A stretch of DNA of 46,494 nt from an uncultured Lachnospiraceae bacterium (GTDB lineage: Bacteria > Bacillota > Clostridia > Lachnospirales > Lachnospiraceae), in NCBI GenBank assembly GCA_910585605.1, contig CAJUFL010000027.1, forward strand, positions 1 to 46,494, in the 5' to 3' direction. The position numbers were made by a program, and so were the translations under genes. Shown piece by piece: positions 26,584 through 33,515 of the stretch. Position 1 is the stretch's first letter. Every line of letters begins with the position of its first letter. The notes below the pieces were generated by a model that was not told the origin of the DNA, did no database searches, and saw only the letters and a program-made list of their open reading frames with translations.

Positions 26584-26776
26584 AATATGGCTATAAAATA
26601 ATTGGGATGATGCCATATTAAAAACTTACGGAACGTGAAAAACCAGTTTAGGTTCCCAATCCGAAACTGTACGGATCCGTTTACTCCCTAAGTACATACA
26701 AGGTTCTGTCTCCTCATACTTGTTAAAAGAGTTATCCTGAACCGAAGGCGTTTATACGGAGTAATTTATTTTTTTA
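26584..26776 (+). ncRNA. probable structured RNA before the tail genes, ending in a terminator
   Basis: The 470 bases between 26502 and 26974 contain no gene but are rich in pairings. They include an 8-bp hairpin (26584-26591 with 26612-26619), a 6-bp one (26644-26649 with 26664-26669), and an outer stem TTACTCC/GGAGTAA (26681-26687 with 26758-26764) enclosing GGTTC/GAACC (26702-26706 with 26739-26743). A T-rich run at 26765-26776 follows the outer stem, as in a terminator. This segment is richer in G and C than its surroundings. I cannot match it to a known riboswitch or ribozyme. It may be a leader element controlling the tail operon, or a free small RNA. Confidence 0.5.
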
Positions 26777-26973
26777 TATTCTTATCTCTCATTCCAATAT
26801 AGGTGGCGGTGCTGCCGTTCTGGCAGTATCGTCATTTATTCCCGCAACAATACGGAAACGTTCAGGCTATTCCACTTATTTAGCACAGTTTTTTCAGTCA
26901 TTTTGTTATAGTGATAGAGATGAGCAAAAATTTCTATTTTCAATATCCAATTAAGTAATGGAGGTGATTGTAT

Positions 26974-27459
26974 ATGGCAAACAGTACATGTATTTCTGAA
27001 TTTAAAAATCAAGTCATAGATATGATTACTCACAATGATACCCTCTTTCATGCATTTGATGCAAAAGAATGTGCAAATGGCCGCGACTTAAAAGATACTC
27101 ATCTATTTACATATAATAAAATCCCGGATACTGCTGCGGAAGCTGCTACTTATATGACGATTATGGTTAATATAAAAGAGCAGGAAAAAAACAGAACTTT
27201 CATTACACCAACTCTAGAAATATGGATATATTCACACTATAAACATATGAGCATGGATAAAGAAATAACAGATGATAACCGTAATGATTATATATCGATG
27301 TTACTGGATAAGATGTTTAACGGTTCAGCTGCTTTAGGAGGAATCGGTAATCTTAACCTTATATTAAATGAAGAAGGTACATTTGAGAAAGAGTTTTTAT
27401 ATAGACATCTTATTTTCCAGACAACTGATATAAACGATTCTTTATGTAAAGGTTGGTGA
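26974..27459 (+). CDS. probable tail terminator / tail completion protein
   Basis: A 161-residue protein at the head of the tail genes. The C-terminal half (LNLILNEEGTFEKEFLYRHLIFQTTDIND) resembles the beta-hairpin and final strand of phage tail terminators, which cap the tail tube and normally join it to the head. This is by pattern and position; identity is low. The ATG at 26974 has TGGAGGTGAT upstream. In a headless particle such a protein would close the upper end of the tube. The stop codon is one base before the AUU start of the next gene. Confidence 0.5.
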   Translation: MANSTCISEFKNQVIDMITHNDTLFHAFDAKECANGRDLKDTHLFTYNKIPDTAAEAATYMTIMVNIKEQEKNRTFITPTLEIWIYSHYKHMSMDKEITDDNRNDYISMLLDKMFNGSAALGGIGNLNLILNEEGTFEKEFLYRHLIFQTTDINDSLCKGW

Positions 27460-27460
27460 T

Positions 27461-28279
27461 ATTATAAACAGCTATAACGATGAATTAAAGATATACCGTG
27501 GAGAAAATCTTACTATTTCTGAGTATATATCCATTCATCAGCCAACGCTTTCAGAGATATGCGATTATGGTGAACGTGATTACTATTCTATGATATATCA
27601 ATTAACTGCAACCCCGCAGTCCATGAAATGGCAATTATGGGATGCCGGTATTGATTATACTGAAATGACACCATTTGAATTATTCTGTGCAGTATTACAT
27701 AAGCTTTATCCACAGGAAAAAACCTCCATATTATTTGGAACTTTAGATCTCACAAAATTTGAAATCAGACAGCGTAAAGAGGATAATTCTATTTTTTTAT
27801 TTCAAGAAATAACAGTCCCTGACGATAATTCCAAAACAAACAGTATCCCGGGTATTCATACATTAAAAAATAACATTAATTACAAACATGAAGATGTTAT
27901 CATAGATGAATTTACCTATAACATGATAATGGATTATCTAAGGCAAATGCATGATATAAAAAAAGATGAGAAAAAACCTGCAAACGAATCCACTAAAATG
28001 ATTCTGATCGAAGATGACAGAGAAGAATATGAACGAAATAAACACAAAGAATACCATTCACAATTAAAAAATCTAATATCAGCAATGATCAATAGTGAAG
28101 GTTTCAAATATGATCATTCCCAGGTATGGGATATGACAATAAACGCTTTTATGGATTCCGTAAAAAGAATATCCAAAATAAAAAATGCCGAAATACTTTT
28201 AAATTCCGGTTATTCCGGTTATGGAATCAGTTTAAAAGATGTAGATAATAAACAATTAGATTGGCTTGGGGAACTCTGA
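27461..28279 (+). CDS. phage-type tail-locus protein, 272 aa, apparent AUU start
   Basis: A phage-like protein of unknown exact role. The region LKIYRGENLTISEYISIHQP followed by TLSEICDYGERDYYSMIYQL is of a type seen next to tail tube genes in Firmicutes phages, and it lies before the first ATG (27590). No ATG, GTG or TTG is present in frame upstream of that ATG, so the natural start is ATT at 27461, 8 bases after AAGG and one base after the previous stop. Starting at 27590 would remove a clearly coding stretch of 43 residues and has no ribosome site. It might be a tail assembly factor. Confidence 0.7.
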   Translation: MINSYNDELKIYRGENLTISEYISIHQPTLSEICDYGERDYYSMIYQLTATPQSMKWQLWDAGIDYTEMTPFELFCAVLHKLYPQEKTSILFGTLDLTKFEIRQRKEDNSIFLFQEITVPDDNSKTNSIPGIHTLKNNINYKHEDVIIDEFTYNMIMDYLRQMHDIKKDEKKPANESTKMILIEDDREEYERNKHKEYHSQLKNLISAMINSEGFKYDHSQVWDMTINAFMDSVKRISKIKNAEILLNSGYSGYGISLKDVDNKQLDWLGEL

Positions 28280-28317
28280 CAGAGTTCTATTTTTATGCCT
28301 AAAAGGAGGAAATAATT

Positions 28318-29115
28318 ATGAGTTTTAACCCCAATGAATTAATTCTTGAAAAAATCAGAGCTGTTGAGGAATATGATCCTGCTACCCTTGAATTAACAGG
28401 CAGATATACGCAGATTGAAGAACCCAGTTTAAAAACAAGTGCAGAGGCTACCGAGGTAACCGATGCCATGGGCGCTACGATCCAGACATTTTATAATGCC
28501 CAAAAGGGGACTTTTGATTTTACAAATTCACTCTTCTCTCTTGACCTTGCTGCATCCCAGTATGGTTCCGAAAAGACAGTCGCAAGCAACACAGATAAAA
28601 TTACCATGCCTGTTTCCGAAGTAATCAATATCGGTTCCAATCATACAGCCGTTTTAGAATATACCCCTGTAGGTCCTGAGGGTGCGGAAGTTAAATATGT
28701 AAAGGTTATTAACGGAAACAATACTTTTGGCAAGACTTATAAAGTATCTGCAACTTTAGGAGATGACAACTTTACAATTGATGCAGCTAACAAAACAATT
28801 ACATTACCCGAAGGTGTTACCGGCAGGGTATTCGTAAATTATGAGAAGGAAACTTCTAATGCTGTCAAGGTGGTTAAGGAAACCGACAGCGTTCCGAAAA
28901 CCAAGACATTGCTGATCCATGCAATCTTTCATGATCCTTGCAACAAGAATGTTGTTTATGCAGGTGTTATCAGATGCCCAAGAGCCCAGATTGATCCATC
29001 CAGTACCGAGCTTAGTTTAAAGTCTGATGGCAAGCATGCTGCTTCCTATGTCCTTAGCAAAGAATACTGTGGAGAATCAAGCACACTGTTTGACATCTTA
29101 GTATCAGAGATTTAA
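28318..29115 (+). CDS. major tail tube protein
   Basis: A 265-residue beta-rich structural protein. It has the order expected for a siphovirus tail tube subunit: an acidic N-terminal region, ATEVTDAMGATIQTFYNAQKG, an inserted Ig-like segment (VSATLGDDNFTIDAANKTITLPEGV), and a closing region with strands (KTLLIHAIFHDPCNKNVVY). A strong AAAGGAGG precedes the ATG, and an intrinsic terminator follows, as expected for a gene needed at high level. No sheath gene is near, so the tail is non-contractile. Tube identity is inferred from position and pattern. Confidence 0.65.
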   Translation: MSFNPNELILEKIRAVEEYDPATLELTGRYTQIEEPSLKTSAEATEVTDAMGATIQTFYNAQKGTFDFTNSLFSLDLAASQYGSEKTVASNTDKITMPVSEVINIGSNHTAVLEYTPVGPEGAEVKYVKVINGNNTFGKTYKVSATLGDDNFTIDAANKTITLPEGVTGRVFVNYEKETSNAVKVVKETDSVPKTKTLLIHAIFHDPCNKNVVYAGVIRCPRAQIDPSSTELSLKSDGKHAASYVLSKEYCGESSTLFDILVSEI

Positions 29116-29127
29116 TTAATCTGTATT

Positions 29128-29154
29128 GGCGGTTTGAAATATAACCGCCTTTTT
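29128..29154 (+). terminator. intrinsic terminator after the tail tube gene
   Basis: GGCGGTT-N8-AACCGCC followed by TTTTT. It would lower expression of downstream genes relative to the tube protein. Confidence 0.85.
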
Positions 29155-29173
29155 ATGAAATATGAGGTAGCTT

Positions 29174-29461
29174 ATGGCAGATCATAACATAAATGCTTAC
29201 TGTACTATCTGTGGAAAAGGATATCATATTTGCAGCTCCTGTTTAAGACAAAAGTCTTTTAATTCATGGAGAACCGTTGCAGATACCATCGACCATTATA
29301 AAATTTATATGGCGATACACGGATATACTTTAAATAAAAACAAAGAAAAAGCAAAAACCGAATTAAAAGGCTGCGATTTATCCGAAATGGAGACTTTTAA
29401 TCCGAAAATAAAATCTGTTATCAATACAATTATGACAGAGACAAATGATATTAATGAATAG
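29174..29461 (+). CDS. small zinc-finger-like phage protein, 95 aa
   Basis: The protein starts with CTICGKGYHICSSC, two CxxC pairs that should bind zinc, followed by helices. It stands where tail assembly chaperones are usually encoded, between tube and tape measure, but it does not look like a known one, and I see no slippery frameshift site. Similar small CxxC proteins occur in clostridial prophages. GAGGTAG precedes the ATG. Confidence 0.6.
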   Translation: MADHNINAYCTICGKGYHICSSCLRQKSFNSWRTVADTIDHYKIYMAIHGYTLNKNKEKAKTELKGCDLSEMETFNPKIKSVINTIMTETNDINE

Positions 29462-29478
29462 TGATTTTAAAATGATAC

Positions 29479-29526
29479 AGGGTATACAGACACATTCATT
29501 GATTCGTTTGTATACCCTTATTTTTT
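29479..29526 (+). terminator. intrinsic terminator inside the tail operon
   Basis: AGGGTATACA pairs with TGTATACCCT (10 bp, 20-base loop), then TATTTTTT. Confidence 0.8.
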
Positions 29527-29547
29527 ACGATAACGAGGTGAATTTTA

Positions 29548-29760
29548 ATTAAAGATTATAGCGAACAATTTGAACGATATTATGAAAGTGAAGATGTTGT
29601 CTATTGTAAAGATCCCAAACAGCAAAAATTATATTTAAAACATCATGCTAAGCTTGCTGATATCTTTTATAGTGATATGGATGACAGGGTTGTTTTTGTT
29701 TTTTGGAGAAACAGTACCAGGGATTTATACCGAAAATGGAAACAGCATGAATTAATGTAG
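29548..29760 (+). CDS. small phage protein (DUF5659-like), 70 aa, apparent AUU start
   Basis: The product contains KDPKQQKLYLKHHAKLADIF and then VVFVFWRNSTRDLYRKW; this pattern resembles small phage proteins of the DUF5659 type. The only ATG in frame would leave 26 residues. The frame opens after a TGA at 29539, and no GTG or TTG is available. ATT at 29548 lies 7 bases after AGGTG, so initiation at AUU is the best reading. Function unknown. Confidence 0.65.
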   Translation: MKDYSEQFERYYESEDVVYCKDPKQQKLYLKHHAKLADIFYSDMDDRVVFVFWRNSTRDLYRKWKQHELM

Positions 29761-29784
29761 AGAAAAGTCCAGGAGGAATCGATT

Positions 29785-30048
29785 ATGGATTTATTAAATG
29801 AATATATGTTACCCGTTGTATCAGGGATTTGTTTCTGCATCGGATATATCGTAAAAAAATGGATCTCCGACGTAGATAACAAATATATTCCAACGATTAC
29901 TGCCATAACCGGTATCATTTTATCCACGTGGATAAGTGAATGGAAGGTAACACCAGATGTTATTCTAAGCGGTCTTATCAGCGGATTAAGCAGTACCGGA
30001 TGTCATCAGGTATTTAAACAATTTTTAGAAAACAAAACAGAAGAATAA
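29785..30048 (+). CDS. holin (A118-like family)
   Basis: An 87-residue protein with two hydrophobic segments (LPVVSGICFCIGYIV and YIPTITAITGIILSTWI), a glycine-rich third region (ILSGLISGLSSTGCHQVFKQF) and a charged C-terminus. This is the pattern of the holins found in Listeria phage A118 and relatives. It would make membrane lesions that release the endolysin. It lies directly before the amidase gene; GGAGG precedes the ATG. For a tailocin, holin and endolysin let the producing cell lyse. Confidence 0.8.
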   Translation: MDLLNEYMLPVVSGICFCIGYIVKKWISDVDNKYIPTITAITGIILSTWISEWKVTPDVILSGLISGLSSTGCHQVFKQFLENKTEE

Positions 30049-30061
30049 AAGGAGAGCCATT

Positions 30062-30892
30062 GTGAAAATTATAGAAACAAATTTGGAATTTAAGAGTCTG
30101 CTAAATAGAAGTTCGACAAAAAAAATCATCATCCATCATGCCGCCGCTACTGCCGCTGACGCTAAAACCATTCATAAATGGCATATAAATAGGGGATGGA
30201 GTGGCATCGGATATCATTTTGTAGTACTTAAAAACGGATCGATCGAACGCGGCAGACCTGTCAAAACCATTGGAGCACATTGTACAGGAGAAAATAGTGA
30301 TTCTATAGGAATTTGTTTTGAAGGTAATTTTGAAAAAGAAAAAATGCCAGATAAACAGATTAAAGCGGGACGGGAATTACTATCATATTTATATGAAAAA
30401 TATGGGCTAAACAAATCCCATGTTAAAAAACATAAAGATCTGATGGCCACCAGCTGTCCCGGCAAAAACTTCCCATATGCTAAAATTATTAACGGAAAAC
30501 AGACTACCCCTGCTGCTTCAGGCACTTCTGTCAAAAGCAATTCCACTAAAACCACCTGCACTACTGCTTCTAACAACACCGTATATACCAAAACACAGTT
30601 CATTAAAGATGTGCAGTCTGCCATAGGTGCAAAAACAGACGGAATTGCCGGACCTGAAACCTTGTCTAAAACCATTACTGTTTCCATGTATAAAAATAAT
30701 AAACATAATGTAGTAAAATCCATTCAAAAATATCTTAATGTACAAGGATATGATTGCGGAACCGTTGATGGAATTGCCGGTATCAAATTTGATTCGGCTA
30801 TAAAAGCATATCAAAAGGCAAAAGGGTGTATTATAGACGGCGAACTCACAGCTAAGGCTGATACATGGCGGTCATTATTAGGATTAAGATAA
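30062..30892 (+). CDS. endolysin: N-acetylmuramoyl-L-alanine amidase with peptidoglycan-binding domain
   Basis: An Amidase_2 (PGRP-like) domain covers residues 1-140. The zinc ligands are probably H25 (IIIHHAAA), H124 (KKHKD) and C132 (SCPG). A Thr/Ser-rich linker (about 147-190) leads to a C-terminal peptidoglycan-binding domain (VDGIAGIKFDSAIKAYQKAKG). It cuts the amide bond between MurNAc and the stem peptide. There is no signal peptide, so it depends on the holin. The start is GTG with AAAGGAG upstream. Confidence 0.92.
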   Translation: MKIIETNLEFKSLLNRSSTKKIIIHHAAATAADAKTIHKWHINRGWSGIGYHFVVLKNGSIERGRPVKTIGAHCTGENSDSIGICFEGNFEKEKMPDKQIKAGRELLSYLYEKYGLNKSHVKKHKDLMATSCPGKNFPYAKIINGKQTTPAASGTSVKSNSTKTTCTTASNNTVYTKTQFIKDVQSAIGAKTDGIAGPETLSKTITVSMYKNNKHNVVKSIQKYLNVQGYDCGTVDGIAGIKFDSAIKAYQKAKGCIIDGELTAKADTWRSLLGLR

Positions 30893-30914
30893 ATCAGAAA
30901 GGCAAAATCATGAA

Positions 30915-31439
30915 ATGGAAATCATAACAGAATTAACAAAATTAGATTATAAATCTATATTTATTGCAATATTTGTTATTTTTGCCGGCATAAAGACATA
31001 CATATCTCTTTTTGAATGGCTCACTGGTAAACTTGGTCTTGAAACAAAAGGGATGAAAAAAAAGAGGGAAGAACACAAACAAATAATACTTAATACAAAA
31101 GCCATCAAAGAACTATCTAAAATACATGAAGAATCCGTAACACAGTCCATCAGACATGACGAAAAGCTAAAGGATGATATTCTGACTTTAACCAGTACCG
31201 TAAAAGAAATAGCGGATAAGTTAAACATTATGCAAAACAAAATCGATCATACGGAAATGGCGAAATTAAAAAATCAGATTCTTTCTTATTATAAGAAATA
31301 CAAAGATATTGGAGAATGGGACGAGTTTGAAAGCGACGTATTTTGGGATTTGTATGATAGTTATATTTCCCATGGAGGAAATTCTTTTGTAAAAAAAGAT
31401 ATTGAGCCCATTATGAGAGAATTACATATAAAAAATTAA
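30915..31439 (+). CDS. phage membrane/coiled-coil protein, 174 aa
   Basis: One N-terminal membrane segment (SIFIAIFVIFAGIKTYISLF), then a long coiled coil (about 45-115), and a C-terminal part with YYKKYKDIGEWDEFESDVFW and YDSYISHGGNSFVKKDIEPI. The final GGN segment is common in proteins coded next to lysis genes of Firmicutes phages. It may be a spanin-like, holin-accessory or tail-attached protein; the role is unknown. AGAAAGG lies 12 bases before the ATG. Confidence 0.65.
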   Translation: MEIITELTKLDYKSIFIAIFVIFAGIKTYISLFEWLTGKLGLETKGMKKKREEHKQIILNTKAIKELSKIHEESVTQSIRHDEKLKDDILTLTSTVKEIADKLNIMQNKIDHTEMAKLKNQILSYYKKYKDIGEWDEFESDVFWDLYDSYISHGGNSFVKKDIEPIMRELHIKN

Positions 31440-31456
31440 AAAAGGTGGAAACAAAA

Positions 31457-31831
31457 ATGAAATTAAAATTAGGTGATGTTTTAAATTTAAACCATACTTT
31501 AAAGTTAATTATTGATGATAAAAGCAAAAAAATTGATCCCATGTTAAAATTTAAGCTTTTGGGAATCATGAAATCATTAGGTACGCATGTTGAAAATTTT
31601 GAAATCATAAAAAATGAAAAAATAAAAGAATATGGCAAAGAAACTGATGACGGAAATATTGGGATATCAGATGAAGATACAGACTCACTAAAAAAATTCC
31701 AAGATGATTTAAATCCTGTAATCAATAGTGATGTAACATTAAAAATAGAAAAAATAAAAGCGGAAGAAATTTTTGATAAAGGCATACCAGCTGAATATCT
31801 GATATCCTTATATCCATTTATAGAAGAATAA
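31457..31831 (+). CDS. phage protein, DUF1617-like, 124 aa
   Basis: The protein is charged and helical, with LKFKLLGIMKSLGTHVENFE and KNEKIKEYG in the middle. This resembles the DUF1617 family of Firmicutes phages, of unknown function. I chose the ATG at 31457 with AAAGGTGG upstream rather than a GTG 12 bases earlier that overlaps this site. Followed by about 390 bases without a gene. Confidence 0.6.
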   Translation: MKLKLGDVLNLNHTLKLIIDDKSKKIDPMLKFKLLGIMKSLGTHVENFEIIKNEKIKEYGKETDDGNIGISDEDTDSLKKFQDDLNPVINSDVTLKIEKIKAEEIFDKGIPAEYLISLYPFIEE

Positions 31832-31955
31832 AATAAGGAAATGATTTGTAATCCCATCATTATATGATATTTATTAAAACATAAAAAAATCAAATCCCTA
31901 TCACTCTTCTAAGTGAAACAGTTAAAATTTATTATCATATCTATAAATTCCGGCA

Positions 31956-32089
31956 GTCATCCACCATGAAATCTAACTAACATAGCAAATCAAATTTTTG
32001 GTAAAATTTCATTAAAAAATCTACATAGAATTATAATTTTAGTATGCGTATAAGACAGTTTTGATTGTCACACACCAATAAAATCTAAC
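31956..32089. repeat. imperfect direct repeat upstream of the HTH regulator
   Basis: GTCATCCACCATGAAATC at 31956 and GTCACACACCAATAAAATC at 32067, each followed by TAAC, 111 bases apart. They may bind the Cro-like regulator encoded at 32226. The rest of the gap 31832-32225 is AT-rich, and I see no gene in it. Confidence 0.3.
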
Positions 32090-32225
32090 AAATTCTAATT
32101 TATTTTTCCAACCCTAAACTTAGTAGCTAAAAAATGTTCTCCAAAGCGAACACAAGATATGCTAATATAATACTATAATAATTCTAGCTAGAAAATGCAT
32201 ACTAAAAATAAACGATGTGTAAATT

Positions 32226-32432
32226 ATGTATGAAAAAAATGTGATATCAAAAATATTATACCAAAACAATATGTCCTATAGGGAATTGAGTAGATTGTCC
32301 GGCATATCTTTGTCTTCTTTGAACGATATTGCAAATTTTAAAAAAGAGCCAAAGCAATCTACTATGATTTCTATCGCACGTGCATTAAATATGGAAGTAT
32401 CTGAAATTTTTGATTTAAATTGGAGGAAGTGA
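32226..32432 (+). CDS. Cro/C1-type helix-turn-helix regulator, 68 aa
   Basis: A small repressor-type protein that is nearly all one HTH_3 domain: ISKILYQNNMSYRELSRLSG and ISLSSLNDIANFKKEPKQST, then ISIARALNMEVSEIFDL. It lies between the lysis genes and the tape-measure gene, in the direction of the tail genes, and overlaps the ribosome site of a 53-residue gene. The Shine-Dalgarno of its own gene is weak. It might set the timing of the tape-measure half of the cluster or be a transferred regulator. Confidence 0.8.
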   Translation: MYEKNVISKILYQNNMSYRELSRLSGISLSSLNDIANFKKEPKQSTMISIARALNMEVSEIFDLNWRK

Positions 32433-32434
32433 AT

Positions 32435-32596
32435 ATGGATATTAACAACGAAGAAAATGTTAGAATTGTGGTTATAAATATATCTAATGTGCTAGGATCC
32501 AGTGTATATGATGAAGCTATTTTACCTATCAGCCAGGCAACTGAGTTTGTCAGCAAATATGTAGATATGAAAAAATATAGAGTTGTCACTATATAA
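32435..32596 (+). CDS. small hypothetical protein, 53 aa, coupled to the HTH gene
   Basis: A 53-residue protein (MDINNEENVRIVVINIS at its start) that begins 2 bases after the stop of the HTH gene. TGGAGGAAG lies just before its ATG, inside the end of the HTH gene, which marks it as real. The family is not recognised. An antitoxin- or corepressor-like partner of the HTH protein is possible but not shown. A strong terminator follows. Confidence 0.55.
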   Translation: MDINNEENVRIVVINISNVLGSSVYDEAILPISQATEFVSKYVDMKKYRVVTI

Positions 32597-32621
32597 AATT
32601 ATATACATATATTTTGTTACA

Positions 32622-32665
32622 GATAAAAACAAGAGCAGATTGGGCGGTCTGCTCTTGTTTTTATC
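32622..32665 (+). terminator. strong intrinsic terminator before the tape-measure gene
   Basis: An 18-bp perfect stem (32622-32639 with 32648-32665) and an 8-base loop; T-rich on the right side. It separates the HTH pair from the tape-measure transcript. Confidence 0.85.
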
Positions 32666-32674
32666 TTTATTGAT

Positions 32675-32695
32675 ACATTTACAATATGTAAATGT
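32675..32695. promoter_or_regulatory. inverted repeat upstream of the tape-measure gene
   Basis: ACATTTAC-N5-GTAAATGT lies in the 56 bases between the terminator and the start codon. As transcription from upstream should stop at 32665, a promoter is expected here; I see no good sigma-A promoter. The repeat may be a regulator site or part of a non-standard promoter. Confidence 0.4.
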
Positions 32696-32721
32696 CACTT
32701 ATTATATAGGAGGTATTTTAC

Positions 32722-32846
32722 ATGGATAATCAAGACAAATCCAATGAAGCCAATTCAAAGAAAAACAATATTACTGAACTCTTAAACAATTATTCTCATA
32801 CCATGGAAAAATTAAACAACACCAAGAACACTGGTAAATGCCGTAT
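32722..32846 (+). CDS. tail tape-measure protein, exon 1
   Basis: AGGAGGT at the right distance precedes an ATG that opens a frame of 48 codons (to a stop at 32863). It begins MDNQDKSNEANSKKNNITEL and breaks off inside the group I intron. Up to the proposed 5' splice site after T32846 it encodes 41 full codons plus AT. Joined to 33516 the codon becomes ATG and the frame continues into the tape-measure protein, giving 1736 residues in total (5211 bases, a multiple of three). Without splicing only a 47-residue peptide would be made from this ribosome site. Confidence 0.65.
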
Positions 32847-33515
32847 GAGTGTACGGATTTCATAAACTGTTTTTGTTTTGAATATGCCCTTCATGCCTAA
32901 GCTATTCATATAACAAGAATTGCAAAGGCAGGAATGTATGAATTTAGTCAACTCATAGTGTTCTATAAAATAAATCGTAATTGAGGGTTGCTATCCCTCA
33001 GTGCTGGGAAGCTTTTTATAGTGAATATACAGTACAGTATGGCTACAACGTGGCTGGAAACGGCGGGCGTGAACGCACTCCGAAAAGGATGCCAGTAATG
33101 GCAGGAAAACATACTGTTGGTTACGGGTGAAAGCCCTAAGTAACAATGCCTGTGGAGGGCAAGACCACCAATCAGCAGCGGATCCCCTAAGTCTGACTTT
33201 TCGTCAGATATGGAAGTGTTCAGAGAGTATAAACGATTTTGAGCCGAAAGACTTGTAACAGGTACTCCAAACCAAGAAGGAAAACTTGCTCGTGACTGAG
33301 TAAAACCAAAAGAGTGATGCTGCTCTCCTATTTCTTAATAGCAACTATAGTATTTAGGGAGAAATAGGATAATGCAAACTTATTAAAAATATTGTATTTC
33401 TGATTTTTCACAATATTTCACCTTTTCCATGATCATTACCAGATTATTTTCCACATCACAATATTCTGCACTTTATGTTACTCCACATAACATAAAACCA
33501 GACGATTATCCTCTG
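32847..33515 (+). ncRNA. group I intron in the tape-measure gene
   Basis: Core elements can be read. P4 pairs TGCTG (33002-33006, in the P-type GCTGGGAA) with CAGCA (33173-33177, in AATCAGCAGC). The P6a hairpin is TCTGAC/GTCAGA (33192-33208), preceded by CCTAAGTC and followed by GATATGGA. The R-type element is GTTCAGAGAGTA, and P7 pairs GAGTA (33225-33229) with TACTC (33263-33267). P3 may be AAATCGT (32972) with ACGATTT (33233), or CTCAG (32997) with TTGAG. At the 5' end P1 pairs exon CCGTAT (32841-32846) with GTACGG (32851-32856), leaving the required U-G pair. P10 pairs GAGT (32847-32850) with exon GCTC (33516-33519), after the last base G33515. Length 669. There is no endonuclease gene, only hairpins (33326-33369, 33387-33418). 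Confidence 0.82.

Noticed and set aside
26640..26700. Second group I intron before the tail genes, suggested by CTCCCTAAGTAC
   Set aside because: The GATATGGA and GTTCAGAGA-type elements and a P7 partner are absent.
29174..29760. Programmed frameshift pair of tail assembly chaperones (gpG/gpGT type)
   Set aside because: The two genes are separated by a terminator, and no slippery site lies at the end of the first.
32847..33515. IStron (group I intron fused to an IS605-like element)
   Set aside because: The ribozyme part fits and there are hairpins in its 3' part, but no tnpA or tnpB sequence is present. A deleted IStron cannot be excluded.
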